The translations under genes were made by a program, and so were the position numbers. A DNA stretch of 64,000 nt. Origin: Arhodomonas sp052060015 (GTDB lineage: Bacteria > Pseudomonadota > Gammaproteobacteria > Nitrococcales > Nitrococcaceae). Shown here piece after piece: positions 52,180-60,002 of the stretch (position 1 is the stretch's first letter; every line of letters starts with the position of its first letter). The notes below the pieces were generated by a model, which was given only the letters and a program-made list of their open reading frames with translations, did no database searches and had not been told where the DNA came from. The stretch lies in the NCBI RefSeq assembly GCF_052060015.1, contig NZ_JBPODZ010000005.1, positions 186,001-250,000 on the forward strand, given 5' to 3'.

Positions 52180-52356
52180 CGTGTGTCCCGTGGTGTGGCC
52201 ACGTTGGTGCCCATGCCGGTGTTCGTGCCGTTGCGTGTGATGGCGGGGAGTCTAACCCGCCGGGCATCGGTGGCGTTAATGGGCCCAACGGATCACAATC
52301 GGGTGCATTTCGCGCTAAAGTACGCGTTTATCGCCAACGCCTCGAGGGAGACCGCG

Positions 52357-53502
52357 GTGCGAAATCCCAATCGCGTGCTGATCTGGATGAGCCTGTTCCT
52401 GCTCGGCGTGGCCGGCGCATGCGCGCTGCTCGCCGAACCGCTGCGCAGCGCGTTCATGGCCAATTCCGTGTTCAACGGCCTGATCCTCGCAGTGCTCGCC
52501 ATCGGCATCCTGATCAACTTCCGCCAGGTGCTCATCCTCGGCCCCGAGGTCTCGTGGATCGAGGCCTTCCGCCGCGCGGACTCCGAGCACCCCCCGGAGC
52601 CGCCGCGCTCCGGGCTCATGGGCTCGCTGGCGCGGATGCTCACCGGCCGTCAGGGGGATCGCTTCAGCTTGTCCACCATGTCGTTGCGCACGCTGCTCGA
52701 CGCCATCCGCTCCCGGCTCGACGAACAGCGCGATCTCTCCCGCTACATGATCGGGCTGTTGGTCTTCCTCGGCCTGCTCGGTACCTTCTGGGGCCTGCTG
52801 GAGACGCTCCGCTCGGTGGGTGGGGTGCTGTCGTCGTTGTCCATCGAGGGCGGCGACACCGCCGCGATGTTCGCCGAGCTCAAGGCCGGGCTGCAGGAGC
52901 CACTCACCGGCATGGGCACGGCGTTCAGCTCGTCGCTGTTCGGCCTGGCCGGTGCCCTGGTGCTCGGCTTCATCGACCTGCAGGCCGGCTATGCCCAGAA
53001 CCGATTCTACAACGACCTGGAGGAATGGCTGTCGTCGCAGACCAAGTTCGGCAGCGGGGCGTTCGCCGGCGAGGGCGAGGGCAATGTCCCCGCCTATATC
53101 CAGGCGCTGCTGGAGCAGACCGCCGACAGCCTGGACAAGCTCCAGCGGGTCATCGCCCGTGGCGAGGAAGAGCGGCGCAGCGCCGAGCACCGGCTCACCG
53201 AGCTCACCGAGGAGATCGCCAACCTCGCCGAGCAGTCCCGTACCGAGCAGCGCGGACTGATGAACCTCACCCGGGTGCAGTCCGAGCTCCAGGGGGTGCT
53301 CCAGCAGCTCGCCGAGGTCACCGGTGGTAACCAGGAGCATGATCGCGAGGTCCGCGATAATCTGCGCCACATCGCGGGCAGTGTCGATCAGCTGCGCGAG
53401 GGGATGGCCGGGGACCGCGAGCACATGGTCAACGAGCTCCGCGAGGAGCTGCGGCTGCTTACCCGGACCCTGGCCCGCTTCCGCGATAGCCGTCAGGGCT
53501 GA
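52357..53502 (+). CDS. MotA/ExbB-like stator protein with C-terminal coiled coil
   Basis: 381 residues from a GTG at 52357 (AGGGAG six bases upstream); no homology is evident before this point. Two N-terminal TMs (LIWMSLFLLGVAGACALLA, FNGLILAVLAIGILINF), a cytoplasmic loop, then the MotA/TolQ/ExbB core: SRYMIGLLVFLGLLGTFWGL LET (split), LTGMGTAFSSSLFGLAGALV. Residues about 240-381 are Glu/Gln/Arg heptads predicted as a coiled coil. It is 2 bp before an OmpA-domain partner. It looks like an ion-driven 5:2 motor unit but is not flagellar. Confidence 0.82.
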   Translation: MRNPNRVLIWMSLFLLGVAGACALLAEPLRSAFMANSVFNGLILAVLAIGILINFRQVLILGPEVSWIEAFRRADSEHPPEPPRSGLMGSLARMLTGRQGDRFSLSTMSLRTLLDAIRSRLDEQRDLSRYMIGLLVFLGLLGTFWGLLETLRSVGGVLSSLSIEGGDTAAMFAELKAGLQEPLTGMGTAFSSSLFGLAGALVLGFIDLQAGYAQNRFYNDLEEWLSSQTKFGSGAFAGEGEGNVPAYIQALLEQTADSLDKLQRVIARGEEERRSAEHRLTELTEEIANLAEQSRTEQRGLMNLTRVQSELQGVLQQLAEVTGGNQEHDREVRDNLRHIAGSVDQLREGMAGDREHMVNELREELRLLTRTLARFRDSRQG

Positions 53503-53504
53503 CC

Positions 53505-54824
53505 ATGTTCGGGGGCAGCCGACGCGGGCGCAACGCGGTCAACATCTGGCCGGGCTTCGTCGATGCCCTGGCCACGATCCTGCTCGCCTTCGTATTCCTG
53601 CTCATGCTCTTCGTGGTGGCCCAGTTCTACTTGAGCGACGCGCTCTGGGGGAAGAACCGGGCCCTGGAGCGGCTGCAGCAGAACATCGCCGAGCTCGCCG
53701 AGGAGCTCTCCCTGGAGCGTGACGAGCGCGAACGCCTCCAGGAGCGCATGTCCGATCTCTACTCGGAGCTCCACGCCACCCTGTCCGAGCGGGACGCCCT
53801 GGCGAATTCGCTGCAGGAGTCCCAGGGGGAGGTGGCGCGGCTGCAGAGTGAGCTCACCGAGACCGATGAGGAGCTCGAGGTCAGCCGGGAGCGGATCAAG
53901 GCCCGACTCACGGAGCTCGCTTCGCTGCAGGCGGATATCGCCACCCTCCGCGAGGTGCGCGCGCGCCTTGAGGAGCAGGTCGGTGAGCTTGCCGGCCGGC
54001 TGGGACAGTCCGAGCAGGCGCTGGCCCAGGCCCGGGATCGGACCCGCGCCCTCACCAATGAGCTCGCCGACGCCGAGGAGCGGACCTTCCTCGCCCAGCA
54101 GGCCGTCGAGGAGCGCGAGATGCGGATCCAGGATCTGGTCGCGGAGATCGAGGAACGTGACGAGGCGTTGGCCGAGGAGCAGCAGCTCACCGCCGATGCC
54201 GAGGCGCGGATCGAGCGCCTGCGTCGCCAGATGCGGGCGCTACGGGACCAGATCCAGCAGGTGGCCACGGCCCTGTCGCTCTCCGAGGAGACCGTCGCTG
54301 AGCAGCGTACCCGCATCGAGGACCTGGGCGAGCGGTTGAACCTGGCACTCGCCGAGCGCGTCGAGGAGCTCTCCCGTTACCGTTCCGAGTTCTTCGGTCG
54401 GCTGCGCGAGGTGATCGGCGACATCGATGAGATCCGCATCGTCGGCGACCGCTTCATGTTCCAGTCCGAGCTGTTCTTCGCCAGCGGCGAGGCGGAGATC
54501 GGCCCCGAGGGCCGGGAGAAGCTCTCCCAGCTCGCCGGGGTGTTGCAGCAGGTCGCCGAGCGCATCCCCGACGACATCCCCTGGGTGCTCCAGGTGGAGG
54601 GCCACACCGACCGCCGGCCCATCCGTACCCAGCGCTTCCCCTCCAACTGGGAGCTCTCCACGGCCCGGGCGACCAATATCGTCCACTACCTCGTCGACCA
54701 GGGCATCCCGCCGGAGCGGCTCTCCGCGGCCGGCTATGGCGAGTACCAGCCCCTCTCCGAGGGCGACAGCGAGGAGGCCATGGCGCGGAACCGGCGCATC
54801 GAGCTCAAGCTCACCCGGCGCTGA
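53505..54824 (+). CDS. MotB-like protein with long coiled coil and OmpA domain
   Basis: 439 residues. Short cytoplasmic tail, one TM bearing an early Asp (WPGFVDALATILLAFVFLLM, Asp20, position equivalent to the proton-binding Asp of MotB), about 260 residues of coiled coil (about 50-310), and a C-terminal OmpA-like peptidoglycan-binding domain (LQVEGHTDRRPI, NWELSTARATNIVHYL, AAGYGEYQP). The coil would span the periplasm and hold the anchor far from the membrane. Overlaps the convergent hydrolase gene by 14 bases. Confidence 0.85.
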   Translation: MFGGSRRGRNAVNIWPGFVDALATILLAFVFLLMLFVVAQFYLSDALWGKNRALERLQQNIAELAEELSLERDERERLQERMSDLYSELHATLSERDALANSLQESQGEVARLQSELTETDEELEVSRERIKARLTELASLQADIATLREVRARLEEQVGELAGRLGQSEQALAQARDRTRALTNELADAEERTFLAQQAVEEREMRIQDLVAEIEERDEALAEEQQLTADAEARIERLRRQMRALRDQIQQVATALSLSEETVAEQRTRIEDLGERLNLALAERVEELSRYRSEFFGRLREVIGDIDEIRIVGDRFMFQSELFFASGEAEIGPEGREKLSQLAGVLQQVAERIPDDIPWVLQVEGHTDRRPIRTQRFPSNWELSTARATNIVHYLVDQGIPPERLSAAGYGEYQPLSEGDSEEAMARNRRIELKLTRR

Positions 54825-55308
54825 GGCGGATGACGAATCGCTCGAACAGCGCGGCGATGTCGTCTACGGCGTCGGCGAGGCCGTGGTCGCTGTCGAGGAC
54901 GTGCAGCGCCGCCCGGTACGCCTCCGCGTAGTGCATGCTATGGGCCGGGGGAATCAGCTCGTCGCCCCAGCCGTGGATCACCGCCACCGCCCGGGCGTGG
55001 GGGGTGACGTCCCCCTCGTAGCCCGGCAGATACAGTGCCGGCGCCATCAGGAACAGCCCGGCGGGGCGCAGGGCAGCGCTCGCGGCCGCCGCAACGTAGC
55101 CGCCCATGCTCGAGCCCACCAGTACCAGGGAGTCGCCCCGGGGCGGTGACTGGGCGATGAGGTGGCGGACCCGCTCGTCGGGGTCCTCGGTGTGGCGGTA
55201 ATCCACGCTGACCACGGTGTGCCCGAGCTCCCGGGCGACCGCGGCCAGGTGGGTGATCTTGCGGCCCCAGGGGCCGCTTTCCTTGCCGTGACTGAACCAG
55301 ATCTCCAT
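54811..55308 (-). CDS. Alpha/beta-hydrolase (YqiA-like esterase)
   Basis: 165 residues, a short hydrolase. Oxyanion region WFSHGKESGPWG, nucleophile elbow LVGSSMGGYVA (GxSxG), acid in HGWGDELIPP and His in DSDHGLAD form a full triad. Length and motifs resemble YqiA-type or serine-aminopeptidase-like esterases; the substrate is unknown. Convergent with the stator pair. Confidence 0.85.
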   Translation of the reverse strand: MEIWFSHGKESGPWGRKITHLAAVARELGHTVVSVDYRHTEDPDERVRHLIAQSPPRGDSLVLVGSSMGGYVAAAASAALRPAGLFLMAPALYLPGYEGDVTPHARAVAVIHGWGDELIPPAHSMHYAEAYRAALHVLDSDHGLADAVDDIAALFERFVIRLSAG

Positions 55309-55364
55309 CGGCGATTTTTCCCCGGTTGCGGGAACCTCCGCGGGCGGACGCTGTCACAAGGATA

Positions 55365-55526
55365 GAACTGCTGGAGATGAGATGCGCGCGATCGCGCCGC
55401 GACGTGCAGCTCGGGCCGGCCAAGGATGAGCCGTCCGAGTCAATTGGTAACCTTTCCCCTCCTGTATGTCGGCTGTATGCCGATTACCCTTGCTCGGCCC
55501 GGCCCGCCCGGGCCGCGTTTTTTTTT
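55365..55526 (+). ncRNA. Candidate small RNA ending at an orphan terminator
   Basis: A strong plus-strand terminator (55495-55526) has no plus-strand gene within 670 bp upstream; genes on both sides read minus. The 226-bp gap has five plus-strand GGA motifs, two of them close to the CsrA consensus (ACAAGGATA near 55356 and CCAAGGATGA near 55420, the latter in the loop of GGC-CAAGGATGA-GCC inside a CTCGG/CCGAG stem). The 5' end is a guess and no convincing promoter or GacA box was seen. It could also be read-through from the stator operon. Confidence 0.35.
55495..55526 (+). terminator. Rho-independent terminator with nine T
   Basis: CGGCCCGG-CCCGC-CCGGGCCG (8-bp stem, 5-nt loop) followed by CG and nine T (55118 offset within the line; T-run at 55518-55526). 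Orientation is plus; on the minus strand no U-run follows. A second hairpin GCCCC-TTCA-GGGGC lies just after it, at the end of the cupin gene. Confidence 0.8.
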
Positions 55527-55534
55527 GTGCCCCT

Positions 55535-56044
55535 TCAGGGGCGCGTCAGCCGAGCGATGGTGTCCGCGTGCGCCGGGAACCGCCTCGCCAGCTCGTCACG
55601 GCGCGCCAGGGTCATGTCCTCGTACTCGAAGCCCGGCGCCACCGCCTCGCTGATCAGGCCATGGCCAGCGGGTCCCGCCAGGAGCTCCGAGGCCTTCCAC
55701 ACGCCGCCGGGGACGGCGAGTTGCAGGCACTGCCCCGCGGCCAGGTCCGGGCCCAGGTCCACGGTCTCCATACGGCCGTCCTCGTCGAGCAGGTAATAGC
55801 GTATCGGGTCCCCGAGGTGGAAGAAGTGGATAATATCCGAACGGTTGCGGTGGAAATGGCCCACCGGGGCATCCGCGGTGAGCAGGTAGTGGATGCTGGT
55901 CATCAGGTAACGACGGCCCGTGGCCATGGGCACCCGCGGTTGCCCCTCCGCCTGGTAGGTGCGCCGGAAGTAACCCCCTTCCACGTGGGGCTCGAGGTGT
56001 AGGAGGCGGGCGAGCTCTTCCGCGCCGGGCTGATCCGTGCTCAT
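55535..56044 (-). CDS. DUF985 cupin-family protein
   Basis: 169 residues of the cupin_5 (DUF985) type: LHLEPHVEGGYFRRTYQ, SIHYLLTADAPVGHFHRNRS, ASELLAGPAGHGLISEAVAP and GFEYEDMTLARRDEL match the family well. The His residues (HFHR) lie where cupins bind metal. Function unknown; homologues act on small molecules such as sugar or keto-acid compounds. 13 bp after dgkA. Confidence 0.88.
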   Translation of the reverse strand: MSTDQPGAEELARLLHLEPHVEGGYFRRTYQAEGQPRVPMATGRRYLMTSIHYLLTADAPVGHFHRNRSDIIHFFHLGDPIRYYLLDEDGRMETVDLGPDLAAGQCLQLAVPGGVWKASELLAGPAGHGLISEAVAPGFEYEDMTLARRDELARRFPAHADTIARLTRP

Positions 56045-56057
56045 GGGACTTCTCCGC

Positions 56058-56441
56058 TCAGCCGAGCAGCCGTGGCCACAGGACGAGCACCCATACCACG
56101 GCCACGATGATCAGGGTGACGAAGACCGCCGCCGAGCCCAGGTCCTTGGCGCGGCCGGACAGGGGGTGGGGCGTCTCGCCGAAGCGGTCCACCACCGCCT
56201 CTACCGCCGAGTTGACGAGCTCCGCGAGGGGCACCAGGAACAGGCTGCCCACCAGCAGTGCCCGCTCGGCGCCGTTGCCGCCGAGCCACAGCCCAAGCGG
56301 TATCATGACCACCATAGCCAGCAGCTCGAGCCGGAACGCCTCCTCGTGGAGGTATGCCGCCCACAGGCCCTTGAGGGAATACCGGCATGCGTGGAACACA
56401 TGGGCGATGCCGCGATGCCCGGGCTTATTGCTTGTTGCCAT
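56058..56441 (-). CDS. dgkA: Diacylglycerol kinase
   Basis: Prokaryotic integral-membrane DgkA, about 127 residues, three TM helices. Amphipathic N-terminal helix (RYSLKGLWAAYLHEEAFRLE), LLAMVVMIPLGLWLG, and the catalytic LAELVNSAVEAVVDRFGETP with HPLSGRAKDLGSAAV. The start may be ATG 56441 or ATG 56459 (adding MITFGA); the shorter form is preferred since the extra residues overlap a likely promoter region. Divergent from the fusion gene. Confidence 0.94.
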   Translation of the reverse strand: MATSNKPGHRGIAHVFHACRYSLKGLWAAYLHEEAFRLELLAMVVMIPLGLWLGGNGAERALLVGSLFLVPLAELVNSAVEAVVDRFGETPHPLSGRAKDLGSAAVFVTLIIVAVVWVLVLWPRLLG

Positions 56442-56495
56442 GGCGCCAAAGGTTATCATCCGGCGACGGGACTGCGGGCGTGATACGTTCGTCCG

Positions 56496-58439
56496 ATGGG
56501 TGAGTCATTGCCGCTGCAGCATCTCGACGGCCCGGCAGAGGCCGTGACACTCCTCGCGGCCTCGGCGCCTTGGCGGCTGCTTCTCCACGGGGCCGCCGGT
56601 TCCGGCAAATCCAGCCTGGCGGCGGCCCTGGCCCCGGCGCTTGCCCGCTCAGGGGCGCTGCTCTGCCTGGGCGCCGACCCGGGCCGGCCAGCCTTTGGCC
56701 CGCCGGGGGCGCTCGCCCTGGCGCGCTGGGAGGCCGGCTGGCGGATCATCGATCGGGAGCCGCTGTGCACCCTCGATGCGGGTCGTTTCCGCCTGCCGTT
56801 GGTAATGGCCGTGGACCGATTATTGGGTCGCGCGCCGCCGGCCCGGCTGCTGGTGGACGCCCCGGGGGTGACCCGGGGTGTCGCGGGGGCCGAGTTGTTG
56901 CCCGCGCTGGCGCAGGCGGCGGCGGTGGATGGCGTCGCGGTGTTGGCCGGCGGGCCGGAACCCGCCCTGGCCACCGAGCTGGCGGTCCTGGGGGTGCCGG
57001 TATGGCGGATCACCCCGCACCCGGATGCCCGCCGCCCACCCCGGCGGACCCGGGACCAGGAGCGAACCCGCGCCTGGGATGCCTATCTCGGCGGCGCCCC
57101 CCGCCGCGAGCTCCCCCTCCGGCAGCTCAAACTGCTGGGTACGCCGCCCCCGACCGCCGCGGTGGAGGCTTGGCGGGGCCGGCAGGTGGCCCTGGGCAGC
57201 GCCGAGCGCTGGTACGGAATGGGGGAGGTGGAGGCCCTGGAGGGCGGATCCCTGCGCGTGCGTACGCCGGTGCTTGAGGATGGTGTGGATACCCTGCTGG
57301 TACGGGATGCCCGCCGCGGAGCGGACGGCAGCATGGGTACCGCCGAGGCCAGAGGGGGCGGGGCGGCACGGAACGCGCCCGGGGATGTTGCCCCCGTCGC
57401 CGGTGGTGGCGACGGCGGGCCGCCCCTGGTCGTGGACGGCGAGGCGGTGCGGGCGGTGCTGGTCAACGGCGTCTTCGGCGACGCGATGCTGCACCTGCGG
57501 TTGCGGCATCAGGCACGCAGCCTGCTCTTCGACCTGGGCGATGTCAGTCGGCTCTCCACCCGGGTGCTGCATCAGGTCACGGATGTGTTCATCAGCCATG
57601 CCCACGCCGACCACATCGGTGGTTTCATGGGCCTGCTGCGTGCGCGCATCGGGCAGACCGCCCCTTGCCGGCTGTATGGTCCGCCGGGGCTCGCCGGCCA
57701 CGTCCAGGGCATGGTCAACGGCTTGCTGTGGGATCGCGTCGGTGACCGGGCCCCCGAGTTCCTCGTCCACGAGTGCCACGACGCGGTCCTGCGTCGGTTC
57801 ACCGTGGTGGCCGGGCGGCGCACGCCGCTTTCGGAGCCGGAACTCCCGGCCCCTGACGGGCTGTTGCGGGAGGAGGCGGGCTTTCGGGTGCGCAGCAGTG
57901 TGCTCGATCATGCCGGCACGTCGGTGCTCGCCTTCGCCTTCGAGCCCTGCCGTCAGGTCAATGTGCGCAAGGAGCGGTTACACGCGCTGGGTTATGAGCC
58001 CGGGCCCTGGCTCACTGAGCTCAAGCGACGCGTACGCGCCGGTGATACCGGGGGTACCATCGCCCTCCCCGACGGCGGTCGTCGCTCGGTCCTGCAGCTC
58101 GCCGATGAGCTGTTGCTGCTGGCCCAAGGGCGGCGGTTGGCTTACGCCACGGACTTAGCGGATACCGCCGAGAACCGCGCGCGCCTGACCGCGCTCTCCG
58201 AGGGCGCCGACGCCCTCATCTGCGAGGCCGCCTTTCTCGACGAGGACGCGGATCAGGCCCGTCGCACCGGCCACCTCACCGCCGGTGCCTGCGGTGCCAT
58301 CGCGGCGGCGGCCGGTGTGCGGCGCCTGATCCCCTTCCACTTTTCCGCGCGCTACCGGGACGACCCGGCCCGGGTCTACCGGGCCATCGCCTCTGCCTGC
58401 CCCTCGGTGGCGGTACTTCCGGGGATCGCGCCGAACTGA
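56496..58439 (+). CDS. Polynucleotide-kinase-like/tRNase Z-like fusion protein
   Basis: 647 residues in two enzyme-like parts. Part 1 (about 1-280): P-loop GAAGSGKSSLAA (32-43) and GADPGRPAFGPPGALALA resembling the Clp1/Grc3/NOL9 family (Walker A followed by DxDxGQ...GPPG; one Asp kept, Gln changed to Arg), then a beta domain GRQVALGSAERWYGMGEVEA like the C-terminal domain of archaeal polynucleotide 5'-kinases. Part 2 (about 315-647): metallo-beta-lactamase with tRNase Z layout: SHAHADHIGG (His368, His370, Asp372, His373), His472 in VLDHAGTSVLAF, Asp553, His593 and His615 in FHFSARYRDD. All metal and catalytic positions of tRNase Z are kept. The Gly/Ala linker (about 285-310) is flexible. No signal peptide. 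An RNA end-processing enzyme is inferred. Confidence 0.78.
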   Translation: MGESLPLQHLDGPAEAVTLLAASAPWRLLLHGAAGSGKSSLAAALAPALARSGALLCLGADPGRPAFGPPGALALARWEAGWRIIDREPLCTLDAGRFRLPLVMAVDRLLGRAPPARLLVDAPGVTRGVAGAELLPALAQAAAVDGVAVLAGGPEPALATELAVLGVPVWRITPHPDARRPPRRTRDQERTRAWDAYLGGAPRRELPLRQLKLLGTPPPTAAVEAWRGRQVALGSAERWYGMGEVEALEGGSLRVRTPVLEDGVDTLLVRDARRGADGSMGTAEARGGGAARNAPGDVAPVAGGGDGGPPLVVDGEAVRAVLVNGVFGDAMLHLRLRHQARSLLFDLGDVSRLSTRVLHQVTDVFISHAHADHIGGFMGLLRARIGQTAPCRLYGPPGLAGHVQGMVNGLLWDRVGDRAPEFLVHECHDAVLRRFTVVAGRRTPLSEPELPAPDGLLREEAGFRVRSSVLDHAGTSVLAFAFEPCRQVNVRKERLHALGYEPGPWLTELKRRVRAGDTGGTIALPDGGRRSVLQLADELLLLAQGRRLAYATDLADTAENRARLTALSEGADALICEAAFLDEDADQARRTGHLTAGACGAIAAAAGVRRLIPFHFSARYRDDPARVYRAIASACPSVAVLPGIAPN

Positions 58440-58453
58440 GGTTCGTAAGGGGC

Positions 58454-58936
58454 TCAGTCCGTGAACAGCCGATGGTCCCACCATACCGGTGTGGGCAGGC
58501 CATGGTCGATGTGCGGGAATTCCTCGTGGGCGGGATTGATCACCACATTGCGTTCCACGCGGGCGACGAAGGAGGGGACCAGCAGGATGGCCGAGCGCCG
58601 CTGCAGCGCCCAAAGCTCGCCATGGGCCGCTGAGACCGTGGGCTCGGGGGTGTCCCAGCCGGGGAGCGTGTCCTTGGTGACCATCTCGTAGCTCAGCCCG
58701 TGGGGCAGGGTGATCTCGACGAAATGCTGGTCCGGTGGCATCAGCCCCCCGGCGTGGACGAGCTTCTCGAGCATGGCCGTCGAGTAGCACTCGCTGGCAT
58801 AGATCACCGGCGCGCTGGCGGTGTTCCAGCGGCCCGGGTACAGTTGCGAGCCGGTGGCATCGAAGATGGGATAGTCGCCGTCCGGGTCACCGATTCGGTA
58901 GGCGCTCAGCGTCCGGTCCAGGCGCTGGACGCTCAC
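58454..58936 (-). CDS. RES-domain toxin
   Basis: 160 residues. RES family, whose members degrade NAD+ and stop growth. The characteristic Arg, Glu and Ser are in AYRIGDPDGDYPIFDATGSQ with GRWN, IYASECYSTAMLEKLVHAG and VPSFVARVERNVVINPAH. GTG start overlapping the antitoxin stop by GTGA, so translation is coupled and the toxin follows its antitoxin. Convergent with the fusion gene, 14 bp apart. Confidence 0.9.
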   Translation of the reverse strand: MSVQRLDRTLSAYRIGDPDGDYPIFDATGSQLYPGRWNTASAPVIYASECYSTAMLEKLVHAGGLMPPDQHFVEITLPHGLSYEMVTKDTLPGWDTPEPTVSAAHGELWALQRRSAILLVPSFVARVERNVVINPAHEEFPHIDHGLPTPVWWDHRLFTD

Positions 58937-59370
58937 GCTGCGGAGCCGTACTTCAGCCGCCCGAGGATGTGCTCCACGGCGTCCGCGCCGATCCCGCTCT
59001 CCACCGTCAGCTCCAGCGGTGTCCGGCCCTCGAGCAGCGGGTGGGGCTGGTGGAGGAAGCGCCGTGCCTGCCCCTCGTCCTTGTAGACCTCCAGCGCCAT
59101 GCGCCAGATTCGGGCGGTACGGGCGAGCTTCTCGCTCTCGTAGGCGCTGAGGGGGCGGTTTTCCCGCCGCCGCCGCTTGAGCGTACCGCGGGGGACGATC
59201 ATTTCGGGGAAGGAGCGGTCGTCAGGCGCCACCTGCCGGGCTATGCGGTCCAGCGAGGCAACCGAAAGCCCCTGGACCAGCTCCTCCGACAGGCTCAGGT
59301 AGGAGAGGGCCGCCGCGTCGGGCAGGCCGAGCAGCTCGCCGAGCTCTTGGATCTCACTGTGCGCGGGCAT
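58933..59370 (-). CDS. Xre/MbcA/ParS-type antitoxin
   Basis: 145 residues from ATG 59370 (GGAGG seven bases upstream). N-terminal HTH-like helices (about 1-55) and a C-terminal toxin-binding DUF2384/MbcA domain (about 65-145: LSAYESEKLARTARIWRMAL, HPLLEGRTPLELTVESGIGA). This is the usual partner of RES toxins. Direct repeats at 59385-59416 around the promoter are its likely operator. Confidence 0.88.
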   Translation of the reverse strand: MPAHSEIQELGELLGLPDAAALSYLSLSEELVQGLSVASLDRIARQVAPDDRSFPEMIVPRGTLKRRRRENRPLSAYESEKLARTARIWRMALEVYKDEGQARRFLHQPHPLLEGRTPLELTVESGIGADAVEHILGRLKYGSAA

Positions 59371-59384
59371 GTTGCGCCTCCGTT

Positions 59385-59425
59385 CATTTGGACCGTACTG
59401 TAGGCCCATTTGGATCGGGCGCCAA
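59385..59425 (-). promoter_or_regulatory. Promoter and operator of the RES-Xre operon
   Basis: Minus strand: TTGGCG (59425-59420), 17-bp spacer, TACAGT (59402-59397), each 4 of 6 to consensus. Two direct repeats, plus-strand CATTTGGACC (59385-59394) and CATTTGGATC (59407-59416), lie 22 bp apart start to start, two helical turns, on either side of the -10. This fits autoregulation by the antitoxin. Confidence 0.6.
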
Positions 59426-59433
59426 TCCCTATC

Positions 59434-59871
59434 CTAGACTCCGATATCCTCGTGCCATAGGTCCGGGTGATCGCGGATGAAGGCGGACATCAGGGCGATG
59501 CAGTCGGGATCCTGTACCACCTCCACGGCGACGCCCCGGGAGCGAAGGAGCGCCTCGTCCCCCTGGAAGGTATGGTTCTCGCCGATCACCACCCGCGGGA
59601 TGCCGTAGAGGAGGATGGCGCCGCTGCACATGGGGCAGGGGGAGAGGGTGGTGTAGAGGATGCACTCCCGGTATACGGACGCCGGCTGGCGGCCGGCGTT
59701 CTCCAGGGCGTCCATCTCCGCGTGGCGAATGACACTGCCGTCCTGGACGCGGCGGTTGTGGCCGCGGCCGAGGATGCGACCGCCGTGGACCAGCACCGAG
59801 CCGATGGGGACTCCGCCCTCGGCCTGCCCCTCCCGTGCCTCCTCGAGGGCCGCCTGCAGGTATTCGTCCAT
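59434..59871 (-). CDS. Cytosine-deaminase-like (CDA-fold) enzyme
   Basis: 145 residues from ATG 59871 (GAGGAGG upstream). Zinc deaminase: VIRHAEMDALENAGRQ (His, catalytic Glu) and TLSPCPMCSGAILLYGIPRV (two Cys). The C-terminus GENHTFQGDEALLRSRGVAV through DLWHEDIGV closely follows yeast cytosine deaminase Fcy1 (…GENVNF, …WFEDIGE, from memory), unlike bacterial CodA. It lacks features of tRNA deaminase TadA. Substrate prediction cytosine or a related base; guanine is a second option. Confidence 0.82.
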   Translation of the reverse strand: MDEYLQAALEEAREGQAEGGVPIGSVLVHGGRILGRGHNRRVQDGSVIRHAEMDALENAGRQPASVYRECILYTTLSPCPMCSGAILLYGIPRVVIGENHTFQGDEALLRSRGVAVEVVQDPDCIALMSAFIRDHPDLWHEDIGV

Positions 59872-59971
59872 CGCCTCCTCCTCGACGCTCACTCCAGGAT
59901 GCGCCGGCCCGGGTCCAGGACCCTGCAGCGCGGGTTTACGGTGCAAACCGATGGCCTCATAGTAGCCGTCC

Positions 59972-59992
59972 GCGGCGGCAGAAAGCCGCCGC
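59972..59992 (-). terminator. Intercistronic hairpin after the cyclase-family gene
   Basis: GCGGCGGC-AGAAA-GCCGCCGC, perfect 8-bp stem 11 bp after the stop codon of the upstream minus-strand gene, in the 131-bp gap before the deaminase. No U-run follows; a 3' stabiliser or partial terminator. Confidence 0.4.
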
Positions 59993-60002
59993 CGGCACTC
60001 GC

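Noticed and set aside
52357..54824. Zorya-type anti-phage system (ZorAB)
   Set aside because: The pair is MotA/MotB-like, but no zorC, zorD or zorE is present; neighbours are a hydrolase and an AI-2E-family protein, and the long coil is in the OmpA partner.
59434..59871. tRNA adenosine deaminase TadA
   Set aside because: Shares the zinc deaminase fold, but the C-terminal part follows yeast cytosine deaminase rather than TadA.
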